64,000 nucleotides of DNA from Larimichthys crocea (Eukaryota > Chordata > Actinopteri > Sciaenidae): contig NC_040019.1 of NCBI RefSeq assembly GCF_000972845.2, forward strand, positions 11,733,001 through 11,797,000, written 5' to 3'. Position numbers and translations under genes: made by a program. Shown here one piece after another: positions 31,482 through 41,901 of the stretch. The notes under the pieces are model-generated. The model was given only the letters and a program-made list of their open reading frames with translations, was not told the DNA's origin and searched no databases. Within the stretch, counting starts at the first letter, position 1; each line of letters starts with the position of its first letter.

Positions 31482-31665
31482 GTAAGGTTCAATTCATCAC
31501 AGGATTGACACACAGAAACAAACAACCATTTACTCTCACATTCACACCGACGGGCAATTTAGAGTCACCAATTAACCTGCATGTCTTTGGACTGTGGGAG
31601 GAAGCCAATCTACCCAAAACGAGGTGACATTGCTAACCACCGCACAATCTTGCCACCCCTAAAAT
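31482..31665. repeat. Interspersed repeat fragment (CACATTCACACC...GCAATTTAGAGTCACC)
   Basis: Contains GGGCAATTTAGAGTCACCAA, CTGCATGTCTTTGGACTGTG and GGAGGAAGCC, phrases of a repeat found very widely in fish genomes. The fragment is diverged and truncated. No coding frame is retained. Confidence 0.55.
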
Positions 31666-32589
31666 GTTCAGTTTTTAATAAACGTAATAAATAATCACAA
31701 ATAAATATGTGTGATAAGGTGTAATGTAAGCATGCAACGGTTCATTATCCAAAAGATAATTCAGTACATTTGTTAAAGCTCAGCTTTTTATTGTATAAAT
31801 ATAATTGCTTATTATTACGATAACAGCATCTATTGAGGAGCCCATTTAATTATAGTTTATCTAATATTTCCCCCTGATAGATGTTTAATGGCACTTTTAA
31901 TTTAATTTTAAAAAGTCTTCACCCATCAATCAAGCTGTGATTGTGATTAGAACAACAGCATCGCTGAATCCATACAAAGGTTTGTCAAGACCTGAATGAA
32001 TAAAACATCTGAATGCGTACTTAAGACATACTACAGACTATTAAAGTGAACAATAGAAACCAAAACAACAGTCAAGGTATAGAAATGTCCTGTTGAAACC
32101 ATGTGGTCAATTCACATAGATGTTTTCAAGATGAAGCACATTACTCAATACTGTCACATGGTTAAATCTGAAACAATACATCATATTTTATGGACTGATC
32201 ATATGTTTTGTATGTTTAAAATATACTGTACTGTACTGGAAGGTTAACATCCGCTGACTGCAATATGATCTAAAACTATGGTATTTCCTCTATAGATCAT
32301 GAGTTGCTTCTTTTGATAGCTTAGACATCTGTGGTGTTCCTTATTAAATATGTATACTTCCACGTCTTTAAAACTCCTGTGTGGACATTCATGTCCTTCA
32401 CTCAGAACAGAGTAAAATGAATATCCAGAGAAATAAACTGTCACACACTTTTCAGCATTACACATTTCATCAGCATGATAAAGACATTGAACAGTCTTTT
32501 ATCTGTTCCAAGTATATCCTTGTATTTGAAAGTTTTACATTTTTTTAATGGGTTGGACAAAATAACTCACCTGTTAGTTTAATGCAATA

Positions 32590-32770
32590 CTCTTCTAATA
32601 GCTCAGATGGTAGAGCATCCAACCCATGCACGAAGGTTCAGCAGCGGCCCAAGCTTCGAATCCGACCTGCAGCCCCTTTCTGCACGTCATTTCCCATCTC
32701 TCTCCCCCCACATTCCTATCACTCTTCAGCTATCTCTGTCAAAAATAAAGGTTGAAAAAGGCCAAATATA
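32590..32770 (+). mobile_element. tRNA-derived SINE, copy 2
   Basis: Same family as 1975-2155: A box TAGCTCAGATGGTAGAGCATC, B box TTCGAATCC, then GACCTGCAGCCCCTTTCTGC, the C/T-rich segment and the AATAAAGGTTGAAAAAGGCC tail. The A box is closer to a functional tRNA than in copy 1. An extra segment (CACGAAGGTTCAGCAGCGGCC) between the boxes looks like a partial duplication of the B-box region. I found no clear target-site duplication. Confidence 0.75.
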
Positions 32771-33052
32771 TATCTATATATTTTTAATAGTTGGCTGTAC
32801 AACTGAATTGAACACCTTTTAAAAAACATTTTCAACAAAATCTGAACACTGACACTAACTAATGAAGGTAGGATTTCCTGCAGATTGCATTGTTACGTAA
32901 TAAACTAAAAGTGTATGTGTTGGAAATACATATTTTTTATAGAAAATACTGCGGGATTGGAAAGATTATTCAAAGGTATTCATCACAATTTCCAGAATTA
33001 TTTGAATATTTTATTAATGTAACCACTAGATGGGATGCCAGTGCCTTCCTTT

Positions 33053-33520
33053 TTACATTACATTACATTACATTGCATTTAGCAGACACTTTTAGCCAAA
33101 GCGATTTACAGAGGAGGACATAAGCTGAGAAAGGTGTAGAGGAGCACAGAGTAGTTGTTAGTTTTGTTAGGCAGGGAAGTATTCTCGAAAGAGAAAGGTT
33201 TTTACAAGTTTTTTAAAGGTCGAAAGGGATGTTGCTGTTCTAGTAGCCGTTGGTAGGTCATTCCACCATTTGGGGACGACCACAGAGAAGAGTTTAGAGT
33301 GACCTCGCTTTGCGAGAGGCGAGGGTACAACTAGACGGTTTGTATGAGCGGAGCGTAACGCCCTGGTCGGGACAAGAGCCTTTAGTAAGACGCTGAGATA
33401 GGCAGGGGCAGATCCTGAGATGGTTTTGTAGGCTAGCGTCAGAGCTTTGTGTTAAATTCTGGCAGCTACAGGCAGCCAGTGCAGGTCGCTGAAGAGTGGG
33501 GTGACATGTGACCTTTTGGG
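33053..33520 (+). repeat. Dispersed repeat (ATTTAGCAGACRCTTTTAGCC family), long copy
   Basis: Starts with an ACATT run, then GCATTTAGCAGACACTTTTA, GCCAAAGCGATTTACAGAGG and AGGACATAAGCTGAGAAAGG, and ends GGCAGCCAGTGCAGGTCGCT and onward. The first 240 bp are almost identical to 48372-48609. It is present in very many fish genomes. No intact protein is encoded here. Confidence 0.75.
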
Positions 33521-33809
33521 TTGATTGACTTTGACTTTTCAATCTAATCTTTTTGCTGAAGGTGGAATGTTGTTGCTGTTGTTTTTTCTCTTGATCGAAT
33601 TGATCGAGAGGGGAAAACCGGAGCAACATGGAGGAAAACCCCCGACAAACATATACTGTGACCAGATTTTGTTAAAATTTAACACTGGTGAACAGGAGTG
33701 ACCCGGAGAAAACCAAAAGGCGTGAATGTAATCAGAGTGTTCCTAAAAACAGTCTGAACACTCTTGAGCAATAATAATGATGAGTAGAGCGATAGCATGA
33801 CATGCTAAA

Positions 33810-34130
33810 ACGCATACTCCTCAAAGCCCCACCAAAAGCATTTCTTCTTGTATTCAATGACGTCCAATGTAGGATGCATCCATTAATACAATCACAGCCT
33901 GCAACAGTTCTTCGCTGCCATACTTCGTCTGCAGATCTCTCAGTATGGCATTGCACACCTTCTTGATGTCCTTACCGTCTATGCAGAAGTTTCTAGTCAC
34001 AGTGAGCCTCTTCGTGGTCTGTGTAACCAGAGTCTGCGTGTGGGCCGATAAATCCTCATGGGTACAGATCTCTCTTATGCATTCAGACACATGTTGACTG
34101 TCATAGCTACAGGCTGCTGGTGCATATAAG
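33810..34130 (-). pseudogene. Unidentified coding remnant with one frameshift
   Basis: Reading leftward from about 34130, a continuous frame begins LYAPAACSYDSQHV and goes on SECIREICTHEDL, TTKRLTVTRNFCIDGKDIKK, VCNAILRDLQTKYGSEELLQ and AVIVLMDASYIGRH. It then hits a stop, but shifting the frame by one base continues with EYKKKCFWWGFEEYAF before another stop near 33810. The composition looks like a real globular protein: no low complexity, balanced residues, a plausible helix-strand alternation. There is no good ATG at its left border, so it may be one exon or a truncated piece of a larger gene. I do not recognise the family. The frameshift argues it is dead. Confidence 0.4.
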
Positions 34131-35737
34131 AGATGTCCCGTGTCCCGTTACTGGTGTATTCTTTTCTGGACTCCACTCAGGAAAAGACACCAGGCTAATT
34201 TCGCTTAGGACCGCCCACGAAATACTGGACTGAAAACGGGTGAAAAACTGTTTTAAACTCTAACTACACATTTCTTAATATATTCTTATATTGTTCAAAG
34301 TCTTTTCACATGTTTTCAGCAACTATTTTCCAACATATTTTTTTTTTTTATCAGCCCGATGACTATCGTGCACCCCTATGTTTTGGAAAAATAAATGATC
34401 CATCCTAAATAACTGTCAACATTAGCTACCATAACTTAGAGCTAACACAGAACAACGTTTTGACCTCAGCTGCGTTCTTTCCCTGGTAAGTTGTTTTCCA
34501 CTTTATGATTCTTGTGTCATTTTGTGTTTTCTTCTCTTTCTCTTCGTCTCCATCGAGCTGACAGCTGACCTGAAGTCACGGCATGTGGCTGCACAGCGTT
34601 CAGCCAAGCTAGCTCTGGACACTTTCCCGCTCACGTTAAATCTCAGATGTTTTATCAGCACGTATTTAAGCTTATTTTATTTAAGTTTTATTTATTTAGA
34701 AGCACGTGAACTTGTTAAGAAAAAGACTCTGAATGGAATGTACAACTTTTGAGGGTTATTGTCCCAATTATAGCATGGCCACATATAATTAAAATGATAT
34801 ATGTGATCAAATAAAAAATATAATTTGTGAATGAGGAATAACTCCAGAGTGTGATCTGATAGGACAACGTACAGTGTGCTTTAAAAAGTTTTTATGATTC
34901 TGGACAGCAAGAGAAGTTTCATGGGAAGTCAAGTTCTCCATGAAGTACATTTATTTGATGATTTTCTAATAATTTCCTGAGTTGTCATAATGAAGATGGA
35001 GAAAGTGTTCACTTCTGATGCTACTACAGTAACAGAGCGTGACTTTATCTTGAATCCTCACTTGTACAATTATTCTAATCAACGTGGTCTCTGTGTCTCT
35101 CAAGGACATGTTGCGGTCATGCGTCCCGGTGATGATGGCTGTTTCCATTAATAAATTCAAATGAGAAATGAGATGCATATAAACCCAAAACAAATACATT
35201 AAAAGCATTGATCAAAGTGCTGAAGAATTTTTTTTGAAGAATTTTTCTTCAATAAAATAAAATAACCTTTAAAGGCTTTAAAAGTAAGTGCTATTTCAAG
35301 TTGTGCAGTAACACATCACATGAGTTCACAAAATGTGCAAAAAAGCTAAAAATGACATAACATGGATGGCATGAGCTTGGATTATTTTAACAATATAACT
35401 TTGAACAATAAAAAAAAAAATATGTAAGAAATGTTCCAGGTTACATCAATGACAGAAATCAAAACCAAGAAAACATGGCCACACCCATGGCAACTTGCTG
35501 AATAAAGTCAACACCTTAATAAATTGAACTCTTCTGTAAACTTATGAACATAATGTAAAATTAAATTGAAAAACAATAACAAAAAACATACATGTGATGT
35601 GTACACTTAGCTCCTAGCTCTTGTGCAGTAAATCTGATTACCAACTGTTTTTTAAAGTAGTAGCAACCAGTATTAACTACTAACTTCATACTTTTTATTG
35701 TGAAAATAATGTCTCAAGACTGGGCATTTCACAGAAT

Positions 35738-37741
35738 TTAGACATGATATGTTTTTGCTCCAGACACTTGGCATCTTTTAGTCTGCACAAGTGCATCAAT
35801 ATCAGGCACCATGTCCTGATTAGCTGCCAACTTCAGAATGTCATTTAATTGCTTGTGTGTTAACCTTGAGCGCAGCTTTGTCTTGTTCAGGGTCATTGCA
35901 GAGAAAACCTGCTCACAGAGGTAGGTCGTCCCAAACATGCACAGCATTTTTGCTGCTAGTGCTGTTAATTTAGGGTACCCTGGCAGAATACACGGATAAA
36001 ATGTGTCCAAGTCTACAGAGGCAAATCTGTCTTTCAAAGTCACATCACACTGCAAGTCTATTTTTTCAAGCTGCATGTCGGCAGGCACATCAGAACTTTT
36101 GACTATGAAAGGGTTGCGAAAAACTGCCAATTCTGTCTCAAGTTCGCTAAAGACCTGAAACCGTCTCTCAAACTCCCTCAGCAAACCTGCAAGCTTGTCT
36201 TTGTATTGGCTCGTGTCAGTAGTACCGTTGGCCTCACATGCATGTTTCAAACAGGGAAAATGAGCAGTGTCACCATTTGCCAGCTGTGTCTCCCACAATG
36301 TGAGCTTTAATTTGAATGCACGAATGTGATCATAATACTGTGTGACAATTTTTTTGCGCCCTTGCAACATTTTGTTCAGATTACTCAAGTGCTCTGTAAT
36401 ATCAACCATAAATGCAAGATCTTGTAACCATTGTTCAGACTGCAATTCTATCACAGGTTTGCCTTTTTTTGCCATGAATTGTCCAATTTTATCACGTAGC
36501 TCAAAAAAGCGCTTCAGCACTGTACCTCGGCTTAACCACCTCACTTCAGTGTGGTAAGGCAGTCCGTGGGTGATGTTATTGTCATGTTAGAAAGCAGTCA
36601 AACTGTCGATTCAGGCCCCTGGCTCTGATGAAATTAACAGTTGGGACAACTTCCATTACGTGATCTATTTTCAAAGACAGCACAATGCCTCTTGGTGCAA
36701 TATACAGTGAAATGTCCAAAAATCACCACCTCCTGCGGCTAAAACTTTCTGCCTGAACTTTGCCGCAACACGCAACTTTTTTCCCAAGCATCGAGGGTGC
36801 CAGAGACCAGTCCACGCCTACTCTGTCCAGAGAAGCAACAACGGCGCAGAAAATGTCATCAGCTGTTTTAGTATCCAGCATCGGCACCAATTCCAAAAAC
36901 TCCTCCGTAACATTCAAACTCTCATCAACACCACGAATAAATATTGCTCCATCGATGGCGACAGAAAATGTTACAAATGATTTTCCTTTGCGTTTCAATT
37001 TACTGTTTAAATCTGATGCCAACTCTAAAATCCTCTCTGCCACACAATTCCTTGACAGGCTGATGTTAGCGAATGTCTGTCGTTTTTCAGGACAGACAAC
37101 TTCTGCAGCCTTAAACATGGAACTTTTCACAAACTCACCATCACAGAATGGTTTTGATGCAGACGCCATTTTGCCATTAGCTTTTACGGCGGCATCACTA
37201 ACCTCCTGAGTCCGTTCAAAAACAAATTGCTGTTTCTTCAGTCCCAGCAGCAGTTCATTAATCTTCTGTCTTCTCATTTCGCCGGTCAAGTTGCCGTATT
37301 TGTCGCTATGCCGACTCTCATAGTGGCGTTTAAGATTATATTCTTTTAGCACAGCCACTTGCTGCATGCACAGCAAACACATAGGTTTCCCATTCATCTC
37401 CGTGAAAAAATACGAATGAGTCAGTTTTTCCTGAAAGATCACTCAGTGTCCACCTTTCTCTTTTTGGACAGCGACATTTTTCCGCGACGGTGTCACGATT
37501 GGAAAAAAGTGTCCACTACCTGCTCTCAAAGAACCAAGCCTTCATTAGCTCCCGCTCTAGTGAGCCGTGACTACACATGCGGTGTTAAGCTAACAGGCAT
37601 GCACAGAAGCGCCGCGCAGCGATGCATCACGATATTATAAAAAAATTAAATAAAACTATATCCTATTAAAATGGGCCGCAGGCCGGATGAAAAAGCTAGG
37701 CGGGCTGGATGTGGCCCGCGGGCCGCATCTTTGACACCCCT
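35738..37741 (-). pseudogene. Broken hAT-superfamily (Charlie-like / GTF2IRD2-FAM200-like) transposase
   Basis: Reading right to left, the protein starts MSLSKKRKVDTE (ATG at 37475-37477), meets a stop after a small deletion, and resumes as a 239-residue frame with a BED-type zinc-finger pattern (CLLC...RHYESRH). The middle near 36545-36722 has lost at least two frames (LNFIRARGL-like residues are readable only by switching frame). It then continues as a 268-residue frame from RWLSRGTVLKRFFELRDKIG to the hAT C-terminal dimerisation region (CEQVFSAMTLNKTKLRSRLT). The right border carries CAGGGGTGTCAAAGATGCGG on the minus strand, ending at 37741, the usual start of Charlie-type elements. I could not find the matching left terminus. 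At least three breaks make it non-functional. Confidence 0.8.
37674..37741 (-). mobile_element. Terminal region of the hAT transposase element
   Basis: The outermost bases on the minus strand are CAGGGGTGTCAAAGATG, a typical hAT terminal inverted repeat. Within it, 37713-37724 is a perfect 12-bp palindrome GGCCCGCGGGCC, and the whole end is much richer in G+C than the flank. The palindrome is a candidate transposase-binding site. Confidence 0.65.
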
Positions 37742-38225
37742 GAGTTAGGGGTTAGTTACAACACACCACTCTACCACCACTCCATCAGTAAGATGATAGT
37801 GAATAGACTGCAGTAGACTTTTAAAACCACATTTTATTAAATGTTTTGTTTCAGGAGAATCACCTGACTGAAGTGTTACTTATTTTAAGTAATGATGTCC
37901 TTTGTTGAATTGTAGGCCTGAAACTGACAACATTAATATAAATACAATATCAGTGGAATCTGTGAGAATAGGATTTAGGATAAGAAACAACAAAAATAAA
38001 AATAATTGCACACGTTGCACATACAAAACAAACAGAACTTTTTAAAAATTATTACTGTATGTTAAAAGTACCTTTAGTACACAGTTTACAACTTAGAGAA
38101 TTCAGGAGAGTTTAAAGCCAGCTGTGCTAGTCTTAGTGGGAAAATCTACGGGGGCTGTCCGTGGCGTGTGAGCGTCACGTATTTGGTTTGTCCTGCACGC
38201 AACGCAGGCCCGGTGGATTTTGGTG

Positions 38226-39452
38226 GTTTGAACTAGGGGTGGGCGATATATCGAAGATACTCGATATATCGCGGCTTGTTCTACATGAGATGTATGAAAT
38301 GACTATGTATGAAATGACTGTGTCCCTCACTCCTGGTGCTCCTCACAGCACGCAGCACACTTCCCCGCCCACCCAGAAAAATCCCCTGCGTGCATGCGTA
38401 CTTTCTGTATCAAGTGAGGAGAGACGAGGCCCACTCTGGAGGCATATGTAATACTCGCTATATTGAAGAGAAATAAATTACAACTGTAACAGTTGGTATT
38501 TCACTCGCGAGCGTTTTACTCGATTTACGCGTTTTACACTCTTTTTAACCACTTGACGATATTTTACTTAAATATTATTTTGACCATTACTAATTACGAC
38601 TTCTGCTATATCTTGTTTTGTTTTTTTTAACTTATAACATAAAATACATATTTCAACTTGTCACACATACACGCCGCGGAGCAGATAGCTTCCGGTCTAG
38701 TCAATGAGAGCACTCACACAGGGCGCGTCTCAGAAGAGTCTCCCAGCGCCACGGCGCGAGCATTCCATAACATTTCTATTTTTGATGCGAGCCGCTGCTA
38801 AACCTCGCAACTTTCAACAGAGCAGATCGCACCAGACAGGAAATCCGACACAGAATCAACATAATAAACTTCCGCCCCCTCTCAAAATAAAATACAATAC
38901 GCAGTTCATGTAGCTTATCGTAACTTCACATCAACATTACGTCATGACCGGTGGCACCAGGTGATCAAAGATCGATCAAAGGGTCTCACTATGAACGAAG
39001 AAAGACTAATTGTTGAAGTGGAACAACACACAATCATTTATGACACAACAGATGCTTTTTATAATCTCCTCCACGTCGGGGAAGCAAAGTCAGCTGTTTG
39101 TTGTTGTAGTTTTCTTTATACACTGTTTATCGCGGGGTCTCTCGTACGTTCAGGATTCTCACGTGATCTCGCATGAATACGGCCGGCTCACTACGCTGCC
39201 AAGACACGCCCGGTGTGACTTGACGCAGGGCAGAGGACGCAGCTAAAACGCGGCGCAGCCGTTACTAATCTAATAGAAGGGTCTACTTGAATCATCATAG
39301 TGATGTTATTTTTGCATCAAAGGGTTGAATTTAACATTCATAGTGATTTACAGGAGAAATAAAAATATCGAGATATATATCGTGTATCGTGATATAGCTT
39401 AAAAATATCAAGATATTGGTTATAGGCCATATCGTGCAGCCCTAGTTTGAAC
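38226..39452. mobile_element. Non-autonomous hAT element with perfect 8-bp target-site duplication
   Basis: The element is 38234-39444 (1211 bp). The left terminus TAGGGGTGGGCGATAT and the right terminus read in reverse, TAGGGCTGCACGATAT, form an imperfect 16-bp inverted repeat. The host octamer GTTTGAAC is present at 38226-38233 and again at 39445-39452, a perfect 8-bp duplication as hAT transposases make. Both subterminal zones are crowded with ATATCG words. The interior has no transposase frame, so movement must have relied on a related active element. Confidence 0.9.
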
Positions 39453-40303
39453 CATTCCATAAGGCCATGAAAGCAATATTATGCTCATAGGCAAAACGTA
39501 TAAATCACAGCCTGATTGGGGTGCTACAAAAACAAACATACAAAACTTACAAATCATTCACTTTACTACAAATACATAATATTAAATAAAACAAAAACAA
39601 ATACATATAAAAATAAAGTTGCTGAAATAAAAAGTAATGACAAAATAAAAAAGTACAAATTCACTTACAGAAACACTGATCTATAGCAGGTAGGAAGTTT
39701 ATAACAACACAATGGAAATTAAAATAGATGAACTTAGTAAGTAAAATAAATAAAACATTTTTTAAAAAGTACAGTAAAATTAGTTTGGCTTCCAGTTTGT
39801 GATTTATTAACAGAAATAGAATATAATATACCCTATGAAACGAGTCATTCCGTTTTTATTATTTTAGATTTCGCCTTTTTACGTACATATACCGCGGGTC
39901 CCCCTACGTGATGGCCACCATCTTGCGCCGCACAGTAGCGATTCCCCCATACTTTGCCAAGTGAAGAAAAAGACGGATGTGACGTAGAGGAGGAGGAAGC
40001 TGTGTTAACTAGCTGCTAACGGCTAACTTTGTTGTGTTTTGTTAGTTTGAGAAGTTATATTTAGACAAATGGAGAAACCCATTTATTATTTAGCATAAGA
40101 AGGGCAGAGCATGAGCCTGTGCATCTAAGAAGAGAAGACATGAAGAAGAAAAAACGTGACACCAAGGAAGTTCAGCCTAAAGTTACGTGTGTAAATGAAA
40201 ACTGTTGTTTGAAAGCTTTAGCCAGAGCATAATCACCAAGAGTAATGTCTCTCTGTGTCTGTGTGTCGCGTTTAGCTTTTGTTATTTGGACAGCAATTAT
40301 TCT

Positions 40304-40376
40304 GTGATGTTGCGGACATCAGCTGATCTTTATCAAAGTCTAATGTGATAGAAAAACGTTTTGAAGCTAACGTCAG
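40304..40376 (+). repeat. 73-bp repeat flanking the composite hAT-like element, left copy
   Basis: GTGATGTTGCGGACATCAGC through GAAAAACGTTTTGAAGCTAA. The partner at 41118-41190 has the same length and order of words with about nine substitutions. The two copies sit 26 bp before and 32 bp after the element at 40403-41085. Confidence 0.8.
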
Positions 40377-40402
40377 CCAGACACACAGATGATATATGAC
40401 AG

Positions 40403-41085
40403 CAGGGCCGGCTCTTGGCATAGGCCAGGGGTCGGCAACCCAAAATGTTGAAAGAGCCATATTGGACCAAAAAAACAAAAAATAAATATGTCTGGAGCCA
40501 CAAAAAATTAAGCCTTATATAAGCCTTATAATGAAGGCAACACATGCTGTATGTATCTATATTAGCTATATTAGCCTACTATCAAAATGACTAAGTTGGC
40601 TACAAATACATGAGCATTCATGATTAAATGTTTATTTTCCCTGCAGTGTATTCTGTAGAGAACGACGCACCACGTGACTGCTCTGTTGTACGATGCCGCC
40701 TCAAGTTTAACTTCATTACAATATTAATGAATTGTTTCCTTGATTTGATGAAATTAAAGAAATGCAATAGAGAAATCTGACATCAGGATTCTCGCTTGAT
40801 CTTGTGATCTTGCGTGAATATGGCCGGCTCGCTCCGCTGTCGTTACGTGGCTGACGCGCCAGGTGTGAGTTGACGCCGGGGACGCAGCTAAAACGCGGCG
40901 CAGCCGTCACACTGCTGTAACGCCTCCTGTGTGAGTCCCGTTATCAGTGTGCAGTGTAACAGTGTGCGTGCCTGATCAATGACACACACAGGGCGGAATC
41001 TAAACGCAACGTTATCAATCAGTTTTTTGGGGGGGGCAAGGGAGTAATCTCGCCCAGGGCACCAAATTGGGTAGAGCCAGCCCTG
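40403..41085. mobile_element. Composite hAT-like element with a nested terminus
   Basis: The left end CAGGGCCGGCTCTTGGCATA and the right end, reversed, CAGGGCTGGCTCTACCCAAT, form an imperfect terminal inverted repeat. At 40426 a different hAT-like terminus begins (CAGGGGTCGGCAACCC), so a second element appears to have landed inside the first. Its other end is missing. A block at about 40785-40915 closely resembles 39130-39270 inside the element at 38234-39444. Flanking octamers match only partly, so I claim no target-site duplication. Confidence 0.65.
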
Positions 41086-41117
41086 GTTTACAGTGCTGGT
41101 GGAAAATGTTTAATTAC

Positions 41118-41190
41118 GTGATGTTACGGAGATCAGCTGATCTCAATCAAAGTGTCACATAATAGAAAAACGTTTTGAAGCTAAAGTCAG
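41118..41190 (+). repeat. 73-bp repeat flanking the composite hAT-like element, right copy
   Basis: GTGATGTTACGGAGATCAGC through GAAAAACGTTTTGAAGCTAA, matching 40304-40376. Confidence 0.8.
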
Positions 41191-41459
41191 TAAATGTTAA
41201 TTTAGTGTAACTAAATGATAAAATGTAATACCGGTGCAGTACACAGCATTGTTTGCTTTCTCAACTATTTTACAAAAACGTGCAGCAGCGGAGTTGTCCT
41301 TTCCTTACGTCATTACGTCACAATTGGCGCAGTCATGATCTGACGGCCTTGCAGGTGTTTAATAAAGATTTGCATAAAAAAAAAAAAATCTGATGGCCTT
41401 GCAGCTGAAAGGTTTGAATATTAATTCAAATTGTGGCCTACTCAGTAGCGACTTTTGAT

Positions 41460-41617
41460 TTTAAAAGTAGCGAAGTAGATTACATGGTGTAAGTTGTACT
41501 CAAGTATGAGTAAAATTACACACTTGAAAAAAATACTCATAAAAGTACACGTACCCAAAAAAAAATCTACTTAATTACAGTAACGTGAGTATTTGTACTT
41601 CGTTACTTCCACCCCTG
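41460..41617 (-). mobile_element. hAT-like element terminus (fragment)
   Basis: On the minus strand this begins CAGGGGTGGAAGTAACGAAG and continues TACAAATACTCACGTTACTG, a form seen at the ends of many fish non-autonomous hAT elements (AAGTAC-rich subterminal sequence). The opposite end was not identified. Confidence 0.55.
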
Positions 41618-41901
41618 AATCTGGGCATAGTCCCGCAGCTCCTTGTGTTCTTCATCATCGCAGTCCTTGTGAATCGCATTTGGTCTGATCCCTCCTCTGG
41701 GAACTATTTGCCTTGGGAGACCTTACCAGGGCAGACAACACAGTTCCCAGGATTACCGAGATACGCAAACCCCACCACCACGTTAGGTAGCGATTCTTTG
41801 GGGCGGGGGGTGGAAAAGAAAGGGGAATGGGGATAGGATGGAGGGAAGGCTAGTTGGGTTAAGAAAGGGAGGGAGAGAGGAAAAGTTATAGAATATGTGG
41901 C

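Noticed and set aside
36760..37209. Plus-strand frame of 149 codons across the hAT remnant
   Set aside because: It is the antisense shadow of the transposase N-terminal part.
40403..41085. Target-site duplication around the composite hAT-like element
   Set aside because: Flanking octamers TATGACAG and GTTTACAG agree only in part, so I do not claim a duplication.
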